Assembly: GCF_014202425.1 (NCBI RefSeq)
Contig: NZ_JACHGT010000011.1
Span: 214,512-259,064 of the forward strand
Source: Phytomonospora endophytica
GTDB taxonomy: Bacteria; Actinomycetota; Actinomycetes; Mycobacteriales; Micromonosporaceae
DNA length: 44,553 nt
Reading direction: 5' to 3'
Position numbers and translations under genes: made by a program. This document shows, in pieces, positions 15,415 to 24,600 of the stretch. Each line of letters opens with the position of its first letter. Within the stretch, counting starts at the first letter, position 1. The notes under the pieces were generated by a model. It saw only the letters and a list, made by a program, of their open reading frames with translations. It did no database searches and was not told the DNA's origin.

Positions 15415-17121
15415 TCAGCCCGTGACCGTCCACAGCCGGCGCATCAGCGCCTGCCGGGCCGCCACTTCATAGGTGCCGCACGCGATCCAGGCCGAAGCCA
15501 GGGCGTCGGGTGCCGCCGGGGCGCTCTCCCCGGTCGAGCGCACGACGGTCGCGTTCGCGGCCGCCGCGAGCCGGTCGATGAGACCCGCGGCCGTCGGCAG
15601 ACGGTGCCTGCGCAGCGTCGCCAAAGTCGCCGGAAGCGCCGACGAGCGCAGCGCCGCCCGTCCACTCAGGACGGTGCGGCTCACCAGTCGCGCCACCGGG
15701 TCCAGCGGGTCGGGGCCCGACTCCGGTGCCGAACCGATCGGGTGCGCCAGCGCGCCCGGCAGCTCGTCGAGGGTCAGGTTCGCGCGGCCGGCCCAGCCCT
15801 TGGGCAGGCGCAGTTCCTCGCATTCGCCGACGGCGATCGGGAAGGCCGCGCGCGGCACGCTCGGGTGAGCCCGCAGCACCATCCGCACCCGCTGCCCGCC
15901 GTGCCCGGCCAGCCGCCGCAGATTCCCCACGGCCGGGCGGGTGTCGGCCGCCGCGAGGACCGAGATCGGCAGATCACCGGAGTAGACGGTCAAGGCGCCG
16001 GGCCGCAGCTCGCCGACGGTGACGTCGGCGAAGACGAGGTCGTCGCCCGCGCGCCGTTCGGCGGGATCGGCCGACAGCACGGGCACGATCCGGTCGAGCT
16101 GCTCCGCGAGCGGCTCGGTCCACAGTGGATCGAGTCCCGGATCCGACCACGGGGTGTGCGCCACCCGCGCGACCTCCGCCGATTCGGCGCGGCCGAGGCG
16201 GCCGTCGGCACTCATGCGCAGGCCGGTGGCGAAGGCACCGCTCCGGCACAGCTCATGAGGGGAGGGCAGGCTCGTCGCGGTCCCGGTGTAGGCGCCCTGG
16301 ACGCGTTCGGGGCCGCCGGGCCGGACGTCGGCGACGGTCCATATGCGACGGTCGGCGTCCACCAGATACGTGACGACACCGGCGTATCCGGAGCCGGTGC
16401 TGATGCGTTCGGCGCAGATGCCGAGGAAGCGCCCGCCGCCGTGGTCGGTGTAGTCCCGGCGGGCCGCGCCCACGTCGGCGCCGTTCGGTTCGCCGCGCAG
16501 GCGCGACGCCACCGACAGCAGGAGTTGCAGGTCGGCGGTCAGCGTCGGCAGCCGGAAGGCCGGACTGTCCGAGGACAGCGCGGCGAGGCCCGTCGAGACG
16601 CGTGTGGCGGCCGTCGACAGCAGCGGCAGCTTGGCCTTGCGGGCGGTCTCGGCGACGTGCCGCAGCGCGTCGAGGACCGGTGTCCCGGCGCGGGCGGCGC
16701 CGTCGGCCAGAAGCGCGGCCCCGGCCCGCCAGGCGAGGTCGGCGGCCTCGCGCTGGCGCGGGGTGAGCCGCACCGGAGCGGTCAGATCGGGCTCGGGTTC
16801 GGGTTCCGGTTCGAGGGCGACGGCCTCCGGCTCCGGTGCGCCGACGACGTCGTCGCCGGCGGACAGGACGGCCAGCACCGCCAGCAGATGCAGGCAGCGC
16901 GGGGTCAGCAGGCAGTCGCAGGACACCTGCCCGGCCTCGGTGATCGCCTCGCCGTCGAGACGGACGAGCTGCGTCCCGGTCGCGATCGTCCATGATGGAC
17001 CGTCCGGCGTCCAGGTCCAGGCCTCGGCCATCGCCGGATCGGCGTCGAGCTTCCCCCGCACCCGCGCGGGCCCGGCCTCGGTGAGGGCCGCGCGGAGGGC
17101 GGCGTCGACTGTGGGCCTCAT
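15415..17121 (-). CDS. SWIM zinc-finger protein, last gene of the MoxR/VWA operon
   Basis: This encodes 568 residues from ATG 17121, which shares its A with the TGA stop of the upstream gene (TGATG). A SWIM zinc ligand set C-x-C-xn-C-x-H is seen at about residues 60-75 (VSCDCLLTPRCLHLLAVL). A Glu-Pro-rich linker and a long domain follow, containing WRAGAALLADG, HGGGRFLGICAERISTG and a C-terminal helical part. E. coli YehQ is the recognisable counterpart in the yehL-M-P-Q cluster. SWIM domains bind zinc and are thought to mediate DNA or protein contact. It is the most distal gene, so its level depends on the whole operon. The exact role is unknown. Confidence 0.85.
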   Translation of the reverse strand: MRPTVDAALRAALTEAGPARVRGKLDADPAMAEAWTWTPDGPSWTIATGTQLVRLDGEAITEAGQVSCDCLLTPRCLHLLAVLAVLSAGDDVVGAPEPEAVALEPEPEPEPDLTAPVRLTPRQREAADLAWRAGAALLADGAARAGTPVLDALRHVAETARKAKLPLLSTAATRVSTGLAALSSDSPAFRLPTLTADLQLLLSVASRLRGEPNGADVGAARRDYTDHGGGRFLGICAERISTGSGYAGVVTYLVDADRRIWTVADVRPGGPERVQGAYTGTATSLPSPHELCRSGAFATGLRMSADGRLGRAESAEVARVAHTPWSDPGLDPLWTEPLAEQLDRIVPVLSADPAERRAGDDLVFADVTVGELRPGALTVYSGDLPISVLAAADTRPAVGNLRRLAGHGGQRVRMVLRAHPSVPRAAFPIAVGECEELRLPKGWAGRANLTLDELPGALAHPIGSAPESGPDPLDPVARLVSRTVLSGRAALRSSALPATLATLRRHRLPTAAGLIDRLAAAANATVVRSTGESAPAAPDALASAWIACGTYEVAARQALMRRLWTVTG

Positions 17122-20100
17122 CAGCGCACCTTCCCGGCGATCCAGTCGGCGAGCTCGGTCGGGGACAGGGCCGCCACGGGCACGCCGGTGGCGGCGATCT
17201 GGGCCGCGATCGCCTTGTTGTAGACCGGTTCCCCGCGGTCGTCGAGCGCGGCCAGGCCCAGGACGTGCGAGCCGCCGCCGACCAGCAGCCGGAACTCGGC
17301 GAGCATGGCGTTCACCGACACCCCTTCGTCGAAGTCGCTGACGACCGCCACGATGGTGCGCGAGGGCACCTTGACCTGGTCGCGGACGTAGCGCAGGCCC
17401 TTGCCGATGTCGGTGCCGCCGCCGACGGAGACCTCCATGAGCAGGCTCAGCGGGTCGGCGACGTGGTCGCTGAGGTCGACGACGCTGGTGGAGAAGGTCG
17501 TCAGGTGCACCGACAGGGCGGGAACGCCGTGCAGGACGGCGGCCACGAGGGCGCTGTAGACGGTGGAGCGTTCCATCGAGCCGGAGACGTCGACGAGGAT
17601 GTGGACGTCCCATTCGGCGCTGCGGACCGCGCGGGACTTGAAGATGAGCCGGTCGGGCACGAGGGTCGGGCCTTCGCGGACGGTGTGCAGGTTGGCCCGG
17701 ACGGTCCGCGACAGGTCGATGCGGCCGGTCTGGCGCCGTGTCGGGCGGGCCGTGGTCACACCGGTCAGGGCCGGTCGCAGGCGCGTCGCGAGCGCCTTGG
17801 TGAGTTCGGCGATCAGCCGGCCGGCGAGTCTGCGCAGGGGCGCGAGTTTCGCCTCCGGCATGGAACCGGCGAGGCTGAGGACCTGCGTGAGCAGGTCGAT
17901 GGACGGCGTGACCTGCGCGGGATCCAGTTCGGTGATGGCGTCGAGCCGCCCGCGCGCGGCGGCCCTGGCCAGGACCTCCTCGCGGACGCGGGAACCGAAG
18001 AGCCGCTCCAGCTCCCCGGCCCATTCGCGGATGCTCGGGGCCGCGCGCTCGGTGCCCGCGCCGCCGCCTTCGCCGATCCCGAGGGAGCCTTCACCGTGCC
18101 CGGCGCCGTAGAGGTCGTCGAGGGCGTGGGCGGCCTGGAGGGCGTTGCCGCAGAGCCGGTCGCTCTGGCGGCCCAGGACGAGCCGCCAGCGGTCGACGGT
18201 CCGCGCGTCCTCGGGCGATCCCTCGCCCGGGTCGGCTTCCGCCTCGGCACCGTCCACAGTGTCGAGAGCGGAGTCGCCGACCGCCGCGCGGCCCGCCGCG
18301 TCGGCGGCGGCCCAGGCGGCCAGCAGTTCCGGGGCCACTTCGAGGGCGCCGAGGGACACGTCGGTGCCGTAGGCGCCGCTCACGGTCGTGAACAGGCGGT
18401 GGCGGGCGGCCGTCGACAGCGCGTCGAAGCCGTCTCGCAGGGCCGGCAGCCGGGTCCAGAAGTCGGTGTCGGTCCAGGCTTCCAGCCGTTTCGACAGTGG
18501 TGTCCACAGTGCACGGTCGGCGTCCCAGAGGTCACCGGCGACCAGCAGGGCACCGCGCAGCTGACCGGCCGCGCGGTCGCCGTCGGGCTCCTCGGCCCAC
18601 GCGGCGGCGCGCGCGCCGAGCCAGTCGCGGTCGGCGCGGTCGAGCAGCGTCAGCGCCGCCGCGGAGGCACCCCTGGTCATCGGGGAACCGTCGCCGGCGA
18701 GCGACTTCAACTGCCAGGCGAGCCGCACGGCGCCCAGGTGCTCGTGCTCGGCCCGCGAGAGGCGGACCAGTTCGGCGAGGGCCTTGGCGTCGGCGGGATC
18801 CCCGGAACCGGCGAGGCCCGCGACGGCGTTGATCGCGGCGGCGGCGACCTCGGCGCGCAGCGCCTCGGCGGTGTCGCCGCCCGCGCGGGTCAGCAGGTGA
18901 TAGGCGGACAGCAGGTCCGGCAGACCCGCGATGGACACCACGTCGGCGTGCAGCCGCTCCAGGAAGAACGCGGTCAGCTCACCCAGTTCGGCGTCGACGG
19001 ACTCGCTGAGCAGTATGAGCCGCTCACCGGCGGTCCCGTCGGGTCGCGACCAGCGTTGCCGCAGCAGACCCGTCGCGGCCTGGGTGAGGGTGGCCCCGTA
19101 GGAGGCGAGCCATTCGAGGGTCGCCGAGGTCCGCGGTTCCCAGCGGACCGTCCACTCCCGGCCGACGGCCGCGGTGTCGGCCAGCCCCGACAGCTCGCGC
19201 GTTCGTCCATAGGGGATTCCGGCGGCGACGAGCCTGCTCAGGGTGATGTGGCGGCGCCGGTCGAGGGCCGACCGGTGCGGGGCCAGCTTGAGGGTCTTGC
19301 CCGAGCCGTCGCGGGGGAGCCTCAGTTCGTCGAAGAGGTCCTCGACGTGGGACAGCAGGCCACCGCGAGGCGCCGACTCGGGCAGGCGCCCGCGTCGTTC
19401 CCCGATCAGGACCTCCTCGCAGGCCAGCGCGACGGCCCGCGCGCGCCCGAGCTGATCCCCCTGCCCCAGCGTGGTTCCGAGCGCCTCGATGATCTCCCGG
19501 CGACCGGGCGCGGCCAGCCCTCGCAGCGCCGCCAGGCCCTGCGCGAGCCGGTGCCCGGCAAGCGCGTCGGGCGTCCCGGCGGTGTGCCCGGCCGCGCGCA
19601 TCCGCGCGCAGACCTCGGTGATCGCCCGCGCGGACCGCAGCGAGACCGCGTCGGCGTCCCCGGCGGCCAGGTAGACCGCCTGCTGCCACTCGGGATCCCG
19701 GATCCCGGCCGGATAACCGGAACGCGAGTCGAGCAGGGCGAAGGTGTAGGGCACCAGGGCGCACGACACCTCCCCGAGGGGAGCGTCCAGCGGCGGTTCG
19801 GTGTGCTCCCCGACGAGTGCGGGCGCGTGGAAGGCGCCGATGACCGCGACCGGCCGTTTCGCGCCCGTCTCGGCGATCCGCCGCCGCATCCACGCCTCGC
19901 GCAGACCGTCCATCTCGGACGGTTCGCTCTCCCCGCGCAGCGCCACGCCGACCGCGAGGGCGGCCCGGCGCAGCGTCGCCGGTTTGGCGCCGTACGCGTG
20001 CGCCTCGACCAGCCGGTCCCACAGCTCATCGCCGTCGGAGGCGCCCGCCGCCTCCTGGAAGGCGGCGGCCAGCGGATCGGCCTCGCGTGCCCGGGAGGCG

Positions 20101-20459
20101 CGCGGATATCCGGCGGGCAGGTCGATCGCGTACACCGGGACGCCGTTGGCGTGGGCCCAGCGGATCGCGGCCAGCTCGGGGGAGAAGTCGGCGAAGGGGT
20201 AGAACCCCAGCCGTTCCCCCTCGGCGTCGGCGACGCTGCATGCCACCGGCGCGGTGGTCTCGGGATGGGCCAGCCACTCCGTCCACTCCTGGAGTTCCAG
20301 GGGCAGCTCGACGCACACGGCGTCGGGCGCCGCCTCGGCCAGCAGCTCGGGCATGGCCGCGGCGAGCGCGGGCGAGTGGTGCCGGACGCCGATCAGGTAG
20401 GGGATGCGCGACTCGTGGAGGGTGTCGACGAGCGCGGCCGGGCCGGACGCTTGGGTCAC
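17121..20459 (-). CDS. DUF5682 protein fused to a VWA (MIDAS) domain
   Basis: This encodes 1112 residues from GTG 20459, 5 nt after the MoxR stop. Residues 1 to about 750 match the DUF5682/YehM type: YLIGVRHHSPALAAAMPELL, then VCVELPLELQEWTEWL and VAVIGAFHAPAL. From about 755 a second protein begins with VDRWRLVLGRQSDRL, which is how separate VWA (YehP-like) proteins usually start. Its VWA domain has MIDAS residues in HILVDVSGSMERS (DxSxS, about 955), VGGGTDIGKGL and VSDFDEG. The two parts therefore look like a fusion of genes that are separate in E. coli. The VWA part should be the metal-dependent partner of the MoxR ATPase. It is the fourth gene of the operon. Confidence 0.88.
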   Translation of the reverse strand: MTQASGPAALVDTLHESRIPYLIGVRHHSPALAAAMPELLAEAAPDAVCVELPLELQEWTEWLAHPETTAPVACSVADAEGERLGFYPFADFSPELAAIRWAHANGVPVYAIDLPAGYPRASRAREADPLAAAFQEAAGASDGDELWDRLVEAHAYGAKPATLRRAALAVGVALRGESEPSEMDGLREAWMRRRIAETGAKRPVAVIGAFHAPALVGEHTEPPLDAPLGEVSCALVPYTFALLDSRSGYPAGIRDPEWQQAVYLAAGDADAVSLRSARAITEVCARMRAAGHTAGTPDALAGHRLAQGLAALRGLAAPGRREIIEALGTTLGQGDQLGRARAVALACEEVLIGERRGRLPESAPRGGLLSHVEDLFDELRLPRDGSGKTLKLAPHRSALDRRRHITLSRLVAAGIPYGRTRELSGLADTAAVGREWTVRWEPRTSATLEWLASYGATLTQAATGLLRQRWSRPDGTAGERLILLSESVDAELGELTAFFLERLHADVVSIAGLPDLLSAYHLLTRAGGDTAEALRAEVAAAAINAVAGLAGSGDPADAKALAELVRLSRAEHEHLGAVRLAWQLKSLAGDGSPMTRGASAAALTLLDRADRDWLGARAAAWAEEPDGDRAAGQLRGALLVAGDLWDADRALWTPLSKRLEAWTDTDFWTRLPALRDGFDALSTAARHRLFTTVSGAYGTDVSLGALEVAPELLAAWAAADAAGRAAVGDSALDTVDGAEAEADPGEGSPEDARTVDRWRLVLGRQSDRLCGNALQAAHALDDLYGAGHGEGSLGIGEGGGAGTERAAPSIREWAGELERLFGSRVREEVLARAAARGRLDAITELDPAQVTPSIDLLTQVLSLAGSMPEAKLAPLRRLAGRLIAELTKALATRLRPALTGVTTARPTRRQTGRIDLSRTVRANLHTVREGPTLVPDRLIFKSRAVRSAEWDVHILVDVSGSMERSTVYSALVAAVLHGVPALSVHLTTFSTSVVDLSDHVADPLSLLMEVSVGGGTDIGKGLRYVRDQVKVPSRTIVAVVSDFDEGVSVNAMLAEFRLLVGGGSHVLGLAALDDRGEPVYNKAIAAQIAATGVPVAALSPTELADWIAGKVR

Positions 20460-20464
20460 CTAGG

Positions 20465-21586
20465 TCACGCCTCCAGAACGTGCCGCAGCTCGTGCAGCTT
20501 GCGCCATGGCAGGGCGTCGGTCTCGGCGCGGCGGCGCACGGCGGTGTCCCAGTAGGCGAGGAGCCGGCCGCGGTCCTCCGGGTCGTCCTTGTGGACGGTG
20601 CCGAGCAGGTAGCCGGGCAGCAGCGAGGTCTCGTCCTCGATGCTCAGGTACGTGCGCTGGAGCCCCATCGAGGTCGCCACGCCGACGGCCTCGGCGGTGC
20701 TCATGACCGTCGCCGGGCGCTCGACCTGCCAGCCTTCGACGGCCTGGCCGGAGCGCAGGTCGCGGAACGCGGTGACCAGGGCGCGCAGGACGAGGTCGTC
20801 GACCTGGAAGTCCTGGCCGTGGCGGGCCAGGGCCGCGCCGGCCTGCCGGCGCACGAGGTCCACTTCGGACTCCAGATCCCCGATCGGCGGGACGGTCTCG
20901 AAGTTGAAGCGCCGCTTGAGGGCCGCGCTCATCTCGGAGACGCCCCGGTCGCGGAGGTTGGCCGTGGCGATGACGGTGAAGCCCTCGGTGCTGGAGATGT
21001 TGAGACCCAGCTCCGGCACGGACATGCGGCGGTCGGACAGCAGCGACACCAGCGCGTCCTGCACCTCGGGCAGGCAGCGTGTGACCTCCTCGATCCGCAC
21101 GACCGTGCCCCGCCGCATCGCCGTCAGCACCGGCGATGGGACGAGGGCCTCCTCGGTCGGGCCCTTGGCCAGCAGCAGGCCGTAGTTCCAGCCGTAGCGC
21201 AGGTGTTCCTCGGTGGTGCCGGCGGTGCCCTGCACGGTCAGCGCGCTGCTGCCGCTCACGGCCGCCGCGAGCAGCTCCGAGAGCATCGACTTGGCGGTGC
21301 CGGGCTCACCGACGAGCAGCAGCCCGCGGTCTCCGGCGAGGGTCACCACGGCACGCTCCACAAGGGACCGGTCGCCGACGAACTTGCGGCTGATCTCCAT
21401 GGTCGGCGGTGCGACGGGGTGGGGCCGGGGGAGCTCCAGCGTCCGTCCACCCAGGACGAAGGTGACGACGGCCGACGGGGTCAGGCGCCAGCCGGGCGGG
21501 CGCGGGCCGTCGTCGTAGGCGGCCAGGAACTCCAGCTCGGCCGCGTAACGCTGCTCGGCCGGGGTCACCTGCGGCTGTTCGGTCAT
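20465..21586 (-). CDS. MoxR/YehL-type AAA+ ATPase
   Basis: This encodes 373 residues from ATG 21586 with AAAGAGA upstream. The AAA+ core shows Walker A LLLVGEPGTAKSMLSELL (GEPGTAKS, about 90), Walker B GTVVRIEEVTR (about 163), sensor 1 FTVIATANLRDRGV and arginine-finger region SAALKRRFNFE. The lid ends with PWRKLHELRHVLEA. MoxR ATPases act as chaperones that insert cofactors or activate partners through VWA-domain proteins, and the next gene encodes such a protein. The open frame runs further upstream, but no ribosome site supports it. It is separated from the giant-protein gene by 86 bp, the largest gap in the operon. Confidence 0.93.
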   Translation of the reverse strand: MTEQPQVTPAEQRYAAELEFLAAYDDGPRPPGWRLTPSAVVTFVLGGRTLELPRPHPVAPPTMEISRKFVGDRSLVERAVVTLAGDRGLLLVGEPGTAKSMLSELLAAAVSGSSALTVQGTAGTTEEHLRYGWNYGLLLAKGPTEEALVPSPVLTAMRRGTVVRIEEVTRCLPEVQDALVSLLSDRRMSVPELGLNISSTEGFTVIATANLRDRGVSEMSAALKRRFNFETVPPIGDLESEVDLVRRQAGAALARHGQDFQVDDLVLRALVTAFRDLRSGQAVEGWQVERPATVMSTAEAVGVATSMGLQRTYLSIEDETSLLPGYLLGTVHKDDPEDRGRLLAYWDTAVRRRAETDALPWRKLHELRHVLEA

Positions 21587-21672
21587 CGGGTCTCTTTCTG
21601 TGAGATTCCTGCTCGGAGTGTCCGCTGCGCGGCTCGGTCGCCCGGACTCCCGGGCGACGCGGTCGGTGCCGC

Positions 21673-24600
21673 TCATCCTTCGCCGGCGCGGCGTCGGCGC
21701 CAGGCCTCGGCGAACAGGTCGGGGATGGGCCGCAACGGCAGGACACTGCCGAAGGGGGTGTCGCCGTAGAGGTCGAGCTTGGCGGTTTCGACGGGAAGCA
21801 TAGGCGTCTTGAGCGCCGACCACTGTCCCGCGATGAAGACCTTGCGGCCGGCGCGGGCGCGGGTGGCCTCGATGACGAGACCGGCGTCGACCAGTGCGGT
21901 CTGCGCCTTCTTGTGGCGGGCCGGGGTCCAGGCGTTCCAGCGCCGGATGTTGCGGTCGGTGGGTTCGGTGAGGGCGAGCAGCTGGAGGTAGAGCGCGGCG
22001 GCGTCGGTGGGCAGGGAGTGCGCGGCGGCGACCTCGGCGACCAGCTCCGGCGCCGAGAGCGACGGGTCGGCCTCGAAGGCGCCGTCGGGCAGTCCGCCGG
22101 ACTCGATGCGTGCGACGATCCCGGCGAGGCCGTCCCCGCGGGCGAGGTCGACGATCGGCAGCGGGTCGTTCCAGCCGGTGGTCAGGGTGCGGGCGAGCCG
22201 CCCCTCCGGGGTGTCGCCGATCAGCGCGGGCCGCACGAACACGTCGTAGTAGGAACCGTGGAACTCCACGATCAGCGCCCCGGTGTCGGTGACGTCGTCG
22301 ACCGGCTTGCCGTCGGCGCGCACATAGGGCCGCCCGCCGAGGGACGCCCGCAGGGAGGCCACCTCGGCGCTGTCCGACCAGCGCCGGGACGCGGTGAAGA
22401 TCAGCCCGGGCGCGGTCAGCCGGGCCCGGATCAGCCGGGCCAGTTCGGGCACCGACGCGCGCACCACATCGCCCGCGGGGAGGGCGTAGTACGCGGTGAA
22501 CATCGCCCGCACCAGGCCCGAGAGCAGGTCCGAGAGGTGTGCGCCCTCACGCTCCACAGTGGACGAACCGTCGTCCCAGACGATCCGGTCGTGCCGGTCG
22601 GCGGTCAGGGCCGAAAGCGCGTGCGGCGCGGTCATCTGCTCCAGTAGGCTGCCGATCGCCGCCGAGGGGTTGTAGGCGGTCATCGCCTCCACGGTGGACT
22701 CCGCGACGACCGTGCGGCGGCCGTGCAGTTCGGCGTAGCGCTCGGCGAGGCGCTCGGCCAGCGCGCGCATCCCGCCCGGCGCCCACAGTTCGGCCGGGTC
22801 CTCCGGGAGCAGGCCCCGGTACAGGTCCCGCACACCGGCCTCGCCGAGCCGCTCGGCCTCCGTGCGGCCGGGAGCCAGGGCCTTCGCCTTGATCCCGACG
22901 GTGTCGCGCAGGTGCTTGTCGCGCTCGACGTCACGCGGCCAGGAGTCGTAGAGCGGGACCGTGATGAGCAGCCAGCTCGCCGTCGCCAGGGTCAGGCCGG
23001 TGCCGTCGGCGAAGGCCTGCGCGGCCTCGGGATCAAAGGGCACGGGCCCGTTCTCGGTGATCAGGCGGGACAGCTCGCGCAGCCGCTCGGCCGTGCCCCA
23101 GCCGGGGCCGGTCTCGCGGGTCGCGAAGATCGCCGTCGGGGCGGCGCCGACGCTGATGACGATGTCCTCGTGGCGCAGGTAGCGCGTGTCGGCCGACACC
23201 AGCGAACCGCCGGACAGTTCGGCGTCGTAGGCGTTGCGGTCGACGGTGCTGACGCGCACGGCGACGTCGGGGTCGGCGAACGGAGTCTGCGCCCACACGT
23301 CGAGGAGCGCCAGCAGGGCCGTACGGGACTCGGCGTCGACGGCCGGGTTCGCCGCGCGCCAGGCGACGGCCTCGATGTCGCCGATCAGGTGCTGCCAGTG
23401 CAGCCGCAGCTCGAAGCCGGGCTTCGAGGATTCCAGCCGGTCGACGCGCCCGGCGAGCAGGTCGCCGAAGCCCATGATCTGTTCGAGGGCCGACTGGTAG
23501 CGCGCGCCCCAGTCGGAGTGCACGACGCCCTTCGTCGCGTTGACCAGGACGCTCGCGTCGACCGCCGGGACGGCCGCGGCCTTGACCTCGATCAGCTTGT
23601 CGCGGCGGACGATCTGCTTGGCGGCGTGGGCGACCAGCCCGTGCACGCCGATCCAGATCTGGCGTTCGGCGCCGGGCAGCAGCGTCTCGATGACCGGGAC
23701 GATGTACTTCTCCTCGGTGCCGAGCATCGTGGTGACCGACTCGGCGTCGATCCCGCGCAGCTGCGCCGATCCGGCGGCCGTGCGCGGCACGAGGAAGTGC
23801 CAGAACGCCGGCGGCGGCACCAGGGGCGAACCGGCCGCCGCCTGGCAGTAGGACGTCTTGTCGCCGTCGCCCGCGCCGGTCTCGACGCGCCAGTGCGTCA
23901 CGCCCGACTCCGGTTCGGCCAGGCCGACCTGCCGGTTCGACTGGTGGGTCAGCACCTTCCAGTCCCCACCCGGGAAGCCCAGCAGGTTGTGCGGCCACCA
24001 CTGGTCGCGCGCGCGGGTGCGCACGCTGGCGTGGCGGCCGTCGACGTGCCTGATCCGCGCGATGAGCTCGGTGTCGCCCTGCTGGTAGGGCGTCGACCGT
24101 GAAGGCACGCCCCACACCACGGCCCCGGCGAGCCCGGCGGCACTCCCCAGTGGACTGTCCACGATGGACTTCGGCAGTCTCGCCAGGGAGGAGTGCGGGT
24201 AGAGGACCCTCTCCTCCCCGGACAGCCCGGGCACCGACAACCGCGCCGGCGGGGTCTGGTCGTCGAGCGGGTGCCCGGTCTTCGGGTCGATCCGGCGGGG
24301 GCTCCCGTCCTCGTTGGGGCGGGCGGCGTCCCAGTAGGCCTCGCCGTCGGAGAGGACGTGCGGGGCGTTGCCGTCGGAGGTGTTGAGCGAGGAACCCGCC
24401 TGCAGCGGTTCCCCGGCGCTCAGGCGCTGCCCGTCGGGGTTGAGCGAGGCGTAACCCAGCGACGAGTTCAGGAACGACGAGTGCACGTAGCCGCCGTCGA
24501 ACTGGTCCTGCGGACTGCCCGACCAGTGGTCGTCCGAACCCCACGACGAACGGACCAGGAACTGCCCGTCGGAGTAGACGACGCCGATGTTGTAGCGCTC

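Noticed and set aside
17122-18024. N-terminal extension of the SWIM protein frame by about 300 residues
   Set aside because: It overlaps the VWA domain of the upstream gene entirely and is Arg/Pro-rich; the TGATG-coupled ATG at 17121 is the better start.
17265-20555. A plus-strand open frame of 1096 codons opposite the DUF5682-VWA gene
   Set aside because: It is a GC-bias shadow: low-complexity Gly/Arg/Val-rich translation, no ribosome site, no domain, while the minus strand encodes clear DUF5682 and VWA motifs.
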